DNA of 50,247 bases from Lachnospiraceae bacterium. GTDB taxonomy: Bacteria; Bacillota; Clostridia; Lachnospirales; Lachnospiraceae. A program made the position numbers and the translations under genes. A model generated the notes under the pieces. That model saw only the letters and a list, made by a program, of their open reading frames with translations. It had not been told where the DNA came from and searched no databases. Where the stretch lies: contig JAFZOS010000042.1 of NCBI GenBank assembly GCA_017550535.1, positions 1 to 50,247 of the forward strand. The letters run 5' to 3'. This document shows, one piece after another, positions 28,397 to 36,973 of this stretch; positions within the stretch are counted from its first letter, which is position 1; each line of letters opens with the position of its first letter.

Positions 28397-30033
28397 TGAA
28401 CACCGTAAAGTATTCGGATTTGTTTAAAAACGAAAAACCGGCATATAAGATATTTACCGTGATACTCATATTATTCTCTGCCTATTTTGTTTCATGGGTA
28501 TTCCGCGGGCTTCTGATAGGACTTGATTATCCGAAAGAGATGTATGAACTGTCAAACATCAATCTGACGAATGCGTTCCTAAGCGGCCGCAATCCGTATC
28601 TTATTGCCAATATGGCAGGTCCCGGACAGGAACCTCCGATAGTATATGTTTATCCGTTTATCAACAGCCTTATAGCTTCGGGATTTGCATTTATCATAGG
28701 CGGAAATGCGGTGCTTGCCCAGTACCTTTTAAGCTTTGCCGTTATGATAGGTACGGGACTGCTTGGTGCCGGGATAGTATTAAGGTACAGCCGTACTACG
28801 ATCGGCCCCACACTCGCTTTTATAATGCTCATGTTCTGTCACTGGAGGTATGGATACACCGGTGCTGCGCCGGATGGCATGGGACTGTTCATAACGATGT
28901 TGACACTTTATATGGCAGTTCGGCCCAATGTGAAGTACAGGGCATTATGGTGTTCGATAGGGATCGTGCTCACGTTTTATACAAAGCAGTATTTTGCGGC
29001 GGTTTGTGTCAGTATTTTCCTGTATATGTGGTTTTATTCCAAAAAGGAGGCCCTCAAGCTGTTTTTATACTGCGTGCTGTTTACTGCGGCATCTATTGCC
29101 GTTACGGCAGCATTCTGGCCGCTTTACTGGGATTATACGATCGTACTGATGAAGTATTCGTCAAATGCCGTAAGCGGGAACTCTGCGGCGGTTAATGGCG
29201 GTGGCGGATCGGGGCTTTCCTACTATTTTGAACAGTTGTCATATTTAAGCAGGATCTTCGCGGGACTGTATATTGCCGCGGCGGCGGCACTTATATTGCG
29301 GATGAAAGACAGGAAAACTGCCGCTGAAACATCCGAAACAAAGGAAGGAAACGCCGACCTGCTGTTTGGGATCCAGATACCGGTCCAGCTTTTGGTCCTT
29401 ATGTATTTCGGAAGGCATGACGGTGCATATCTTACATATTTTCTCCAATTACTGTTCCCATCAGTCATAATTTTCTCAATTATACTGACCGAACAAGTCA
29501 ATCAGAATCATGCAAAAAATCTTTATTTCTGCGGATACGTGCTGATAGCTCTGTTTTCGGTATATTTCGGATGGCGGAAATTGCCCATGCATCTTCTGAA
29601 CGAGGACGAGAAGGCTGTCTGGAAGAGTGCATATAAGCTCATGGACGAATACAGGGAGAAGGGCGAGATAAGGAATTATTATACGACGGCGTTTGACGGA
29701 GTGAAAAAGGGTGATTCCACGTTCGCTACGGGACATGACGGACATGCATACAATAAAAAGTATCATGAACGTTGGAATGAAAATAAACTCGATCAAAAGC
29801 TTTTCCCTCATGCGGGCATTTTGTTTGAGGAATATGCGGGATATAAAGAAGAGGTGCTTAAAAAGATAGGAAACGGAGAATATTCACTCATTACTTATCC
29901 GGCCGATCCGTACGGATATTTCATTCCTAAGGATCTCCTTATACAGTCGGGGTATCGAAGGATAGACATGATGGATCTGAGGGTAGGAAATATGGTATAT
30001 CCGACTGAATTTTGGGCGCAGGTTGAGGATTAG
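28396..30033 (+). CDS. GT-C-type membrane glycosyltransferase-like protein, 545 aa
   Basis: Multi-pass protein with a first helix at about 20-37, an outer loop with YELSNINLTNAFLSGRNPYL and PPIVYVYPF, then about nine to ten helices and a C-terminal soluble part (YNKKYHERWNENKLDQKL). An acidic loop after helix 1 and a Pro/Tyr-rich second loop resemble GT39/GT87-like GT-C enzymes that use polyprenyl-phosphate sugars. Its ATG overlaps the stop of the FrhB-GtrA gene, so they are translationally coupled. Together with the GtrB-like gene at 30113 it would complete a GtrA/GtrB/GT-C set. Confidence 0.78.
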   Translation: MNTVKYSDLFKNEKPAYKIFTVILILFSAYFVSWVFRGLLIGLDYPKEMYELSNINLTNAFLSGRNPYLIANMAGPGQEPPIVYVYPFINSLIASGFAFIIGGNAVLAQYLLSFAVMIGTGLLGAGIVLRYSRTTIGPTLAFIMLMFCHWRYGYTGAAPDGMGLFITMLTLYMAVRPNVKYRALWCSIGIVLTFYTKQYFAAVCVSIFLYMWFYSKKEALKLFLYCVLFTAASIAVTAAFWPLYWDYTIVLMKYSSNAVSGNSAAVNGGGGSGLSYYFEQLSYLSRIFAGLYIAAAAALILRMKDRKTAAETSETKEGNADLLFGIQIPVQLLVLMYFGRHDGAYLTYFLQLLFPSVIIFSIILTEQVNQNHAKNLYFCGYVLIALFSVYFGWRKLPMHLLNEDEKAVWKSAYKLMDEYREKGEIRNYYTTAFDGVKKGDSTFATGHDGHAYNKKYHERWNENKLDQKLFPHAGILFEEYAGYKEEVLKKIGNGEYSLITYPADPYGYFIPKDLLIQSGYRRIDMMDLRVGNMVYPTEFWAQVED

Positions 30034-30051
30034 GGAACGGACCGATATAAC

Positions 30052-30080
30052 TTGAAAAATAGGGTTGTGTAGTATAGTAT
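30052..30080 (+). promoter_or_regulatory. Possible promoter of the glycan operon
   Basis: TTGAAA at 30052-30057 and a run of TATA-like hexamers (TATAGT at 30073, TAGTAT at 30075) give 15- or 17-base spacers. The 79-base gap before 30113 is one of the few places in 26855-49350 where a promoter fits. The match is moderate. Confidence 0.35.
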
Positions 30081-30112
30081 ATATTGGAAAAGATAATATA
30101 AGGGGACAGTAT

Positions 30113-31066
30113 ATGTATTCAATAGTGATCCCGTGTTATAAGTCAGCGGAAACAATAGAGACGGTCGTTATAGAGACGGCCCGTGAAATGAATAAGATGG
30201 GTCTTAATGACTATGAATTCGTGCTCGTCAATGACTGCTCGCCGGATAACGGTGCGACAATAAAAAAGCTTAAGGAGATCGCATGTGAAAGGAAGTATGT
30301 CAGGGTAGTTGATCTTGCCAAAAATGTCGGACAGCATAATGCCATGATGGCAGGGCTTCGGACGGCTTCCGGCGATGTTTTTATCAGCATGGATGATGAT
30401 ATGCAGACGCGGCCGTCGGAGCTTCATAAGATGTTTAAGGCATTTGATGAAGGATATGATGTTGTTTATGGGGCATTTCCGAAAAAAAAGGAAAGCCCGT
30501 TCAGGCTTTTCGGTTCGTGGGTAAATAAAATGTGCGCCGTTGTGTTCCTGGGGCGTCCAAAGGAGCTTCGGACTTCGAGTTTCTGGATAATCAGTAGATA
30601 TGTAAGGGACAGTATAATAACATACGACGGAGCGCATTCATATCTGCTTGGCCTGATCTTAAGGGCCACTTCAAATATTACCCAGGTCGAGGTGGAGCAT
30701 TTCGAAAGGGAATCCGGTACGTCGGGATACAGCTTAAGGGCATTGCTCAGGTTGTGGAGCAACATCATAGGATTTACTGTCAAGCCTCTGAGGCTTGCTA
30801 TGACTGGCGGTATGATCATGTCTGTCGTGTCGGTGATCTTTGCATTGGTTCTGATCATACAAAAGATCATACATCCTTCTATCGATCCGGGGTGGTCATC
30901 GATCATGGTTGCCATATTCTTTTCACTTGGAGTTGAATTGTTTTTTGTAGGTATGATAGGTGAATACATAGGGCGTACTTACATGCATATAAACAAGGAA
31001 CCTCAGTATGTTATACGGGCAAGCTATAACGTTGAGGATGATGATACGGATAAGGAGAGGGAGTAA
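30113..31066 (+). CDS. GT2 family polyprenyl-phosphate sugar transferase (GtrB/ArnC-like)
   Basis: Start at ATG 30113 with AAGGGG upstream; an in-frame start at 30065 would fall in the promoter region and add no domain. The product is 317 residues. GT-A domain: IVIPCYKSAETI, VNDCSPD (39-45), AKNVGQHNAMMAGL, and the metal-binding DDD at 94-96 in SMDDDMQTRP. Two C-terminal membrane helices (about 230-290) follow, ending in GEYIGRTYMHINKEPQY, the usual end of DPM1/ArnC/GtrB proteins. It would load a sugar from a nucleotide donor onto undecaprenyl phosphate. First gene of a seventeen-gene run. Confidence 0.92.
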   Translation: MYSIVIPCYKSAETIETVVIETAREMNKMGLNDYEFVLVNDCSPDNGATIKKLKEIACERKYVRVVDLAKNVGQHNAMMAGLRTASGDVFISMDDDMQTRPSELHKMFKAFDEGYDVVYGAFPKKKESPFRLFGSWVNKMCAVVFLGRPKELRTSSFWIISRYVRDSIITYDGAHSYLLGLILRATSNITQVEVEHFERESGTSGYSLRALLRLWSNIIGFTVKPLRLAMTGGMIMSVVSVIFALVLIIQKIIHPSIDPGWSSIMVAIFFSLGVELFFVGMIGEYIGRTYMHINKEPQYVIRASYNVEDDDTDKERE

Positions 31067-31071
31067 GGATA

Positions 31072-32256
31072 ATGGCCAGGTTGATGGTGATCGCGGGCGG
31101 TTCTTGGCAGTGTCCCATAGTGAAAACAGCAAAGGAAATGGGACATTATGTCGTGTGTACCAACCTTTATGAGGATTCGCCGGCATTTAAATTCGCTGAT
31201 GCCTCTGTGGTGATCAATGTACTCGACAAAGAGGGTAACCTTAAGGTAGCCGAGGAATACAAACCCGATGCGGTACTTACCGAGCAGACGGATATAGCTG
31301 TTCCTACGGTAGCTTATGTGGCTGAGCAGTGCGGGCTTAAGGGTATAGGATCGGATGTGGCAGGAAGGTTTACCAATAAATTCAGGATGCGTGAATATGC
31401 ATCCTCGGCCGGTATACCGATGCCAAAATACAGGCTGTGTCACAGTGTTGACGAGGCCGCTGATTTTCTTTCGGATATGGAAACGTGCATAATAAAGCCC
31501 ATTGACAGTCAGTCGAGCAGGGGTATCCATATCGTAAAGACACGCGATGAAATTGCTGAGTATTTTGATGACTGCGTACAGTATTCAAATGCTGACAGGG
31601 CAATACTTATCGAGGAATTCATAGACGGAACGGAGTTTACTGTGGATGGCGTGAAAACAGGCAGCGAATATGTTGTCACGGCAATATCACAGAAAGATCA
31701 TTACGAATACAATCCGAGTGTGGCAAACCGTCTTGTTTTTACGCATCATAACGATCGATATGATTATGACAGCCTTCGCAGTGAAAACACCCGTCTTATA
31801 GCTGCGATGGGACTTCCATTCGGGCTTACACATACAGAGTATAAATACAGAGATGGGAAGTTTTATCTTATCGAAACCGCGGCAAGGGGCGGAGGGACCA
31901 AGATATCTTCCGATATCACCAAACTGGTTTCGGGGATCGATTGCAACAGGCTGTATTTGAATATGCTGACCGGCGGTTCCGAGGAGATCATAAGGGGGTC
32001 GAAGCATGATTGCGCGGTTCTCGGATTCTTTGATTTTAAGCCGGGAACGATAACGGATATTAAGGGAGTTGAGGAGGCGCTTAAGCAGCCGGGAGTTCAT
32101 GATATAAAGCTTGAAGTAAAGGTGGGCGATACACTTATGCAGGCTCAGGATGACAGGTCACGCTGCGGTTATTATATTCTGTTTGCCGATTCCTTAAAGG
32201 AACTGTGCGACAGGGAAAGGCGTTTGAAAGAAACGGTAAAGGTGATAACAAAATGA
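31072..32256 (+). CDS. ATP-grasp enzyme of unknown substrate
   Basis: 394 residues. Pre-ATP-grasp Rossmann-like part (MVIAGGSWQCPIVKTAKEMG), then the ATP-grasp fold: K142 in CIIKPIDSQSSRGIHIV, EEFIDG at 181-186, and Mg-binding acids E256 (HTEY) and E268 (IETAARGGG). ATP-grasp enzymes join a carboxylate to an amine or thiol through an acyl phosphate. In a glycan cluster this could amidate a sugar acid or attach an amino acid. It lies five bases after the GT2 gene and shares an ATGA overlap with the RraA-like gene, so the two probably act in one pathway. Confidence 0.88.
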   Translation: MARLMVIAGGSWQCPIVKTAKEMGHYVVCTNLYEDSPAFKFADASVVINVLDKEGNLKVAEEYKPDAVLTEQTDIAVPTVAYVAEQCGLKGIGSDVAGRFTNKFRMREYASSAGIPMPKYRLCHSVDEAADFLSDMETCIIKPIDSQSSRGIHIVKTRDEIAEYFDDCVQYSNADRAILIEEFIDGTEFTVDGVKTGSEYVVTAISQKDHYEYNPSVANRLVFTHHNDRYDYDSLRSENTRLIAAMGLPFGLTHTEYKYRDGKFYLIETAARGGGTKISSDITKLVSGIDCNRLYLNMLTGGSEEIIRGSKHDCAVLGFFDFKPGTITDIKGVEEALKQPGVHDIKLEVKVGDTLMQAQDDRSRCGYYILFADSLKELCDRERRLKETVKVITK

Positions 32257-32900
32257 CGGATATCATTGACAGGATCGTAGACTACATACTGACGAATAAA
32301 GTATCAACAACAGAAGTTGCCGACTGCCTCGGAAAATCGGGAGCGCTTCCCGGCATCTATCCGGTAAACCGCGGCCAGTTCAGGGCGGGTAAGGTGCGCT
32401 GGGTTTATGCATATAATGAGAGCAACTGGGATGTGCATGAACAGATACGAGATGTTAAAAAGGATGAGATCGTTTATATTGAGACATTTAACTGTAAGGA
32501 CAGGGCAATAGTCGGTGAGCTGGTTTCCAAGTTTATCATTCTGTATAAAAGGGCGGCTGCCGTTGTGACCAATGCAAGGATGAGGGATGCCCACAAGCTT
32601 ATAAAGGAGCAGTATCCGATATGGTGTACCGGATTTTCTCCGGTAGGATGCTTTAACACGAAGAATGAAGAGCCGCTTGATGCAGAAATAGTAAAAACCC
32701 GCAAAAGGGATGTGGACGGTGCCGTTATGGTGTGCGATGATTCCGGTGTGGTGCTCATTCCCAAAGATAAGCTGACCGAGGAATTCTATCATAAGCTTGA
32801 AGCGATCGAAGAACAGGAAGATATATGGTTTGATTGTATCGACCGGAGGAAATGGGATACGTTTGATACGGTATGTTTGAAAAAATACAGGGACTTATAA
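32253..32900 (+). CDS. RraA / HMG-aldolase family protein
   Basis: Start at ATG 32253, overlapping the previous stop as ATGA; the longer in-frame reading from 32205 lies inside the ATP-grasp gene. The product is 215 residues. Seen: VGELVSKFIILYKRAAAVVTNARMRDAHKL with the conserved R111-D112 pair, and the DDSGVVLIPKD block. These fit the RraA-like fold (PF03737), whose members are RNase E regulators or metal-dependent aldolases acting on 4-hydroxy-4-methyl-2-oxoglutarate and relatives. In this context an aldolase or related enzyme on a sugar or keto acid is more likely than RNase control. The older label demethylmenaquinone methyltransferase is a known misannotation. Confidence 0.82.
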   Translation: MTDIIDRIVDYILTNKVSTTEVADCLGKSGALPGIYPVNRGQFRAGKVRWVYAYNESNWDVHEQIRDVKKDEIVYIETFNCKDRAIVGELVSKFIILYKRAAAVVTNARMRDAHKLIKEQYPIWCTGFSPVGCFNTKNEEPLDAEIVKTRKRDVDGAVMVCDDSGVVLIPKDKLTEEFYHKLEAIEEQEDIWFDCIDRRKWDTFDTVCLKKYRDL

Positions 32901-34309
32901 ACTCAGTCGTTAAAAAGGAATTTGCAAAAGCAAGCATCTATTACGTGGCGGCCAATATAATAGGTCAGGGAGTTGTGCTGTTAAGCTCCGCTATATTTAC
33001 GCGAATGATGAGCAAGGCTGATTTCGGACTTGTGAGCACATATTCAACGTGGGTGCTTATTCTGAACGCATTTGTTTGTTTGAGCCTTTTTGTATCGGTA
33101 CGGACAGCTTATGTTGATTTTGAGGAGGATTACGATGATTACAATTCATCGGTCCTGCTTCTTTGCATTTTATGCGGGATAGTGATGACTGTTGCGATAA
33201 CCGGGATCAATGCTCTTTGCGGCATGCGTTTTGGTACATACGAGGTATTGCTGGCGTGCACACAATCCGTTGCTCTTAATTTTGTAAACTACATGATGGC
33301 TGTTCAGGCTATGAAAAATGAGTATAAGCAGCGCACATTTATGATGATCGCCCCCAACTGGACACATATTGTATTATCTATTGTGCTGATGTTTATATTT
33401 TCAAGTAATCAGTATATGGCTAAGATTGCCGGGAATGCTTTTGGCATCCTTGTTTTTGGCTTGATGTGTGTTGTGATAATGTTTTGTAAAGCTCGCCCCA
33501 GGATCATACCAAGATACTGGAAGTATGCACTTAAGATATCAGTTCCATTCATTTTTTTTATCCTATCCGAATTGATACTTATACAGTGCGACAGGCTGAT
33601 GCTCACAGCCTTGTCAGGAGCTGAAGAAACGGCAGAGTATTCGGTGGTTTATAATTTAAGCTATATTCTGGTTGGTATATATCAGGCGATTAACGGAGCA
33701 TGGCTGCCTTGGTTTTTTGATAGGGTAAAGGAAAATGATGTTTTAAAGTCAAGAGAGATTAATGGGTATTATATTTTAATATTCACGGTAATCTCATGTG
33801 GCATGATGACTGTTGCTCCTGAAATGATCAAAATCATTTCACCAAAGAATTATTGGAATGGGATTTCGTATATAGCTCCGTTGATAATGGCATCTTTTTT
33901 GATATTTCTTTATGCCTTTTTTACATCCTATATGTTGTACCAAAAAAGAACCACAAGAATAGCGGTGAATACGATCATAGCTGCGGTTTTAAATCTGATG
34001 ATCAATTATTATTTAATACCTGATTACGGAGCAAAAGGAGCGGTGACGGCAACACTTATTTCCTATGTGGTATTGTTTTTATTACACTTGATAGCGATCA
34101 AAAAAGATGGAATTGAGTATTTTTGTATCGGAAAGATGTGGTTATACATAATAATTACGTCTGGTTATGGAGTATGGCTTTATCTGACTAAGGATAATTG
34201 GATGCTAAGATATGCGGTATTAATCGTTATTATGATAGTTTTATATTATACGTATGGAAAAAAGTTATTAATAAGCAGTATTAAAATCGATGGAGGAAAA
34301 ATGGAGTGA
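32873..34309 (+). CDS. Wzx-type polysaccharide flippase (MOP superfamily)
   Basis: 478 residues with about twelve to fourteen membrane helices. The opening EFAKASIYYVAANIIGQGVVLLSSAIFTRMMSKADFGLVS is the usual start of Wzx/oligosaccharide flippases. Flips lipid-linked repeat units to the outer face. The start at 32873 lies 28 bases inside the RraA-like gene and has no nearby ribosome site (GGAGG is about 24 bases upstream), so coupling is likely. From about 33700 onward the gene becomes clearly AT-rich, unlike its 5' end and the genes further upstream. Confidence 0.9.
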   Translation: MFEKIQGLINSVVKKEFAKASIYYVAANIIGQGVVLLSSAIFTRMMSKADFGLVSTYSTWVLILNAFVCLSLFVSVRTAYVDFEEDYDDYNSSVLLLCILCGIVMTVAITGINALCGMRFGTYEVLLACTQSVALNFVNYMMAVQAMKNEYKQRTFMMIAPNWTHIVLSIVLMFIFSSNQYMAKIAGNAFGILVFGLMCVVIMFCKARPRIIPRYWKYALKISVPFIFFILSELILIQCDRLMLTALSGAEETAEYSVVYNLSYILVGIYQAINGAWLPWFFDRVKENDVLKSREINGYYILIFTVISCGMMTVAPEMIKIISPKNYWNGISYIAPLIMASFLIFLYAFFTSYMLYQKRTTRIAVNTIIAAVLNLMINYYLIPDYGAKGAVTATLISYVVLFLLHLIAIKKDGIEYFCIGKMWLYIIITSGYGVWLYLTKDNWMLRYAVLIVIMIVLYYTYGKKLLISSIKIDGGKME

Positions 34310-34974
34310 GATTAAAAGATATTAAAAAAGTAGGGGTTTATCTGGGGAGGATAGTCAAAGATCCTTTTTCAAAACAAAGCAGGGCTGCTATGAAGCGTTA
34401 CTTTGCTGAGATATTTACACTGTTATATGAGAAGATACGAGGCTTGGATTTTACCATGATATATCAGTGTGATAGCGGTGAGCATAATAATAACTATTCA
34501 AAATCTCCAAAGAAAGTTCTGAGGCGCGTGTTTGATGATATTGATTTTAGTGAACCTCATGGATTTTGCGATATGGGCTGTGGAAAAGGATATGTTATGA
34601 TTTGTGCAAGCGAATATCCGTTTAAGAACATTGGTGGAGTCGAGTATACACCGGAATTATGCACAATATGCAGTAATAATCTGAGAAAACTGAAATTGGA
34701 TGAGGTAAAGGTGTTTAATTGTGATGCCAAAGTATTTGACAAATATGAAGATTATGATGTCTTCTATTTTGGAAACCCATTTGACGAAACCATAATATCG
34801 GTAGTTGCAAGCAGGATATTGGATGCACATAAAGATAATAAGTGTTGGATCTATTATTTGAATCCGTATATTGAGGAACGTCAGAAAGCAATACGCGACG
34901 CGGGATTTAAACTGGTAAAGGTAATTGAAGATGATAATGAGAAGTATTTAAATATCAATGTATATGAAAACTGA
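34306..34974 (+). CDS. Class I SAM-dependent methyltransferase, AT-rich gene
   Basis: GTG start at 34306, overlapping the flippase stop as GTGA, with GGAGGAAAA upstream. The product is 222 residues. Motif I is DMGCGKG at 89-95, followed by GGVEYTPELCTICSNNL, and a motif IV-like FGNPFDE at 155-161. It is a soluble Rossmann methyltransferase. The N-P-F motif is of the kind seen when a nitrogen is methylated, but that is not decisive. The gene is AT-rich compared with groEL or addB. Probably modifies a cluster sugar or protein; substrate unknown. Confidence 0.85.
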   Translation: MRLKDIKKVGVYLGRIVKDPFSKQSRAAMKRYFAEIFTLLYEKIRGLDFTMIYQCDSGEHNNNYSKSPKKVLRRVFDDIDFSEPHGFCDMGCGKGYVMICASEYPFKNIGGVEYTPELCTICSNNLRKLKLDEVKVFNCDAKVFDKYEDYDVFYFGNPFDETIISVVASRILDAHKDNKCWIYYLNPYIEERQKAIRDAGFKLVKVIEDDNEKYLNINVYEN

Positions 34975-34996
34975 CAGATAAGTAAAGGAGAATGAG

Positions 34997-35839
34997 ATGA
35001 AAAAGAGAGTGGTGATATTCGGCGCGGGCGGTACAGGACAAAGGGTTTATAACAGCATAAAGAATGAGATGGATGTTGTGTTTTTTGTAGACAACGACGA
35101 GAAAAAATGGGGAAGCGATTATGATGGTGTGGAGATCAGGTCGCCCAAAGAACTGTTTAATGATTCTCAGTATGATGTTATCGAAATGGGGACATTAATG
35201 GGACTTAATGAAATACAGGAACAGCTGATGAGGGAAGGTATCTCATTAAGTAAGCTGGACAAAGCATATGCCGAAACATCTGTGAATGCGCGGATATTCT
35301 TTTTAAAGAGACTTTCCGAGCGCTTTGCGAAGAACGGAATAACCGGAGCGGTTGCCGAGGCCGGTGTTTTCAGGGGCGAGTTTGCAAAGGAAATAAATAA
35401 ATATTTTCCTGACAGCAGGTGTTATCTGTTTGATACCTTTGAGGGGTTTGATGAGCGCGATTTTTCCTATGAGGAAAAGGATTCCATGATAGTGGATGTT
35501 AATCATTTCACTATGACATCGGAGGAAAGTGTTTATGAGAAGATGCCCAATAAGGATAAAGTCGTTATAAAAAAGGGTTACTTCCCGGAATCATTGGGAG
35601 ACCTTGAAGATGAGTTTATTTTTGTGAATCTTGACATGGATCTTTATAAGCCTACGCTTGAAGGCCTTAAGTATTTTTATCCCCGTATGAAAGAAGGCGG
35701 AGTTATTCTTATACATGACTACTTTACCGAGGCTTATCCCAATATTGAGAAATCTCTCGATGATTATGAAGCTGAGTTGGGACAAAGGCTGCATAAGATG
35801 CCGATAGGTGACGATATTTCGATCGCTATCATCAAGTAA
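34997..35839 (+). CDS. TylF/MycF-like O-methyltransferase with N-terminal Rossmann domain
   Basis: 280 residues in two parts. Residues 1 to about 95: a nucleotide-binding-like Rossmann domain (VVIFGAGGTGQRVYNS, VVFFVDNDEKKWG, GVEIRSPKEL) of the type often found before sugar-modifying enzymes. Residues about 100-280: a TylF/macrocin O-methyltransferase domain (AEAGVFRGEFAKEIN, CYLFDTFEGFDERD, FVNLDMDLYKPTLEGLKYFYP, GGVILIHDY). TylF-type enzymes methylate sugar hydroxyls with SAM and a metal. Start at 34997 has AAAGGAGAA. Likely role: O-methylation of a sugar in the polymer made here. Confidence 0.9.
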   Translation: MKKRVVIFGAGGTGQRVYNSIKNEMDVVFFVDNDEKKWGSDYDGVEIRSPKELFNDSQYDVIEMGTLMGLNEIQEQLMREGISLSKLDKAYAETSVNARIFFLKRLSERFAKNGITGAVAEAGVFRGEFAKEINKYFPDSRCYLFDTFEGFDERDFSYEEKDSMIVDVNHFTMTSEESVYEKMPNKDKVVIKKGYFPESLGDLEDEFIFVNLDMDLYKPTLEGLKYFYPRMKEGGVILIHDYFTEAYPNIEKSLDDYEAELGQRLHKMPIGDDISIAIIK

Positions 35840-35869
35840 CGCTTAATACGGAAAGGTTGAAAGTTTGCA

Positions 35870-36937
35870 ATGGTTGCGTATATAGCACAGGTGCCTATAC
35901 ATTTATTGTTTGCGCCCCATGTTTTAAAAGTTGATAATGTAAAGGATTGTGATCTTTATTACATACCAACCAGTAAAAATGCCGAGGAGCTGGTGGAACG
36001 GGCAAGGAAAACCGGGTTGTTCAGGAATGTTTATATGCTGCCTAATATATCGCTTGAATATCCGATCACATTAAAGCAGGGGGTAGACATTTCATTAAGG
36101 CGGTTTGATGTACGGCGTATAATGAAGGGTAAGAGGTATGATACGGTATACTATAACAGCGATGGATGGCTGCTGAATTCGATCGTTTTTTCATCGTTAA
36201 ACAATAAAAACTCAAGGAATATTTTTGTTGAAAACGGGATAAACCCTTATTTTATACCGTATGAGACAAAGCAATGGTATCTTAGGCTGTTCATTAACCT
36301 GAGCTTTATGACCTGTATGGATGGCAGGTTTATTGACAGCAGGTACCTGTTTGAACCGTCGTTATTGAGGGTTTCGCAGAAAGGTAAGATAGTAAGGCTT
36401 GCGAAGCTTGACCGTAATGATGATGATCTCAGGAATAATGTGAATCATATTTTCGGATATGACAGCCGGCTGGATTCGTTTGAAGATAAAGAGATCATAA
36501 TAATGGAGCAGGGACCGAGAAAAGAACCTATCGATATGTATGGTATCTGGGAGAAAGTGAGCCATATAATACCTATGGATAAGGCCATCGTCAAATCACA
36601 TCCCCGTCAGAAGAAAGGAAACCTTTCCGGATTGGGATATGATATTTTCGACAGGTATGTAACTCCCTGGGAGGTGATCTCCCTTAACCAGGATATGGGC
36701 AATAAAACCATTATGAGTATATTCTCGACTGCATGCATATATCCAAAGATACTGTATGATGATGAGCCCAGGGTGATCCTTCTGTATAAGCTTATCGGTT
36801 TTGATTATACTTTTTTCGGTGAGGAAATGTTAAGCTTCGTTGAAAGTGTAAGGGAGCTGTATCGGGATAAGGACAGGTTCTTTGTTCCGGAATCATGGGA
36901 TGAATTACGAACATACTGTAATAACCATTTTGAATGA
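35870..36937 (+). CDS. Sialyltransferase-like GT-B glycosyltransferase
   Basis: 355 residues, no membrane segment. I place it by three ordered short motifs: E121-N-G123 (IFVENGINPY), H244-P245 (VKSHPRQKK) and S286-T287 (SIFSTACIYPK). In bacterial GT-B sialyltransferase families (GT38, GT52 and relatives) a D/E-D/E-G, an HP and an S/T-S/T motif occur in this order with similar spacing and bind the CMP donor. The first motif is imperfect (E-N-G). It lies 36 bases before a CMP-sugar synthetase-like gene, which supports a CMP-activated donor. The family call is an inference; a different GT-B family remains possible. Start at 35870; AAAGG is about 13 bases upstream. Confidence 0.7.
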   Translation: MVAYIAQVPIHLLFAPHVLKVDNVKDCDLYYIPTSKNAEELVERARKTGLFRNVYMLPNISLEYPITLKQGVDISLRRFDVRRIMKGKRYDTVYYNSDGWLLNSIVFSSLNNKNSRNIFVENGINPYFIPYETKQWYLRLFINLSFMTCMDGRFIDSRYLFEPSLLRVSQKGKIVRLAKLDRNDDDLRNNVNHIFGYDSRLDSFEDKEIIIMEQGPRKEPIDMYGIWEKVSHIIPMDKAIVKSHPRQKKGNLSGLGYDIFDRYVTPWEVISLNQDMGNKTIMSIFSTACIYPKILYDDEPRVILLYKLIGFDYTFFGEEMLSFVESVRELYRDKDRFFVPESWDELRTYCNNHFE

Positions 36938-36973
36938 TGACTGAAAATACTTAGCATAATGACGGAGGAAAAA

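Noticed and set aside
30065..30112. An upstream start for the GT2 gene at 30065
   Set aside because: It would place coding sequence over the promoter-like region and before the AAGGGG site; GT-A proteins start at the MYSIVIPCY strand.
32253..32900. Demethylmenaquinone methyltransferase or RNase E regulator
   Set aside because: The first is a historic misannotation of the RraA fold, which has no SAM motif; RNase E control is unlikely for a protein placed inside a glycan operon.
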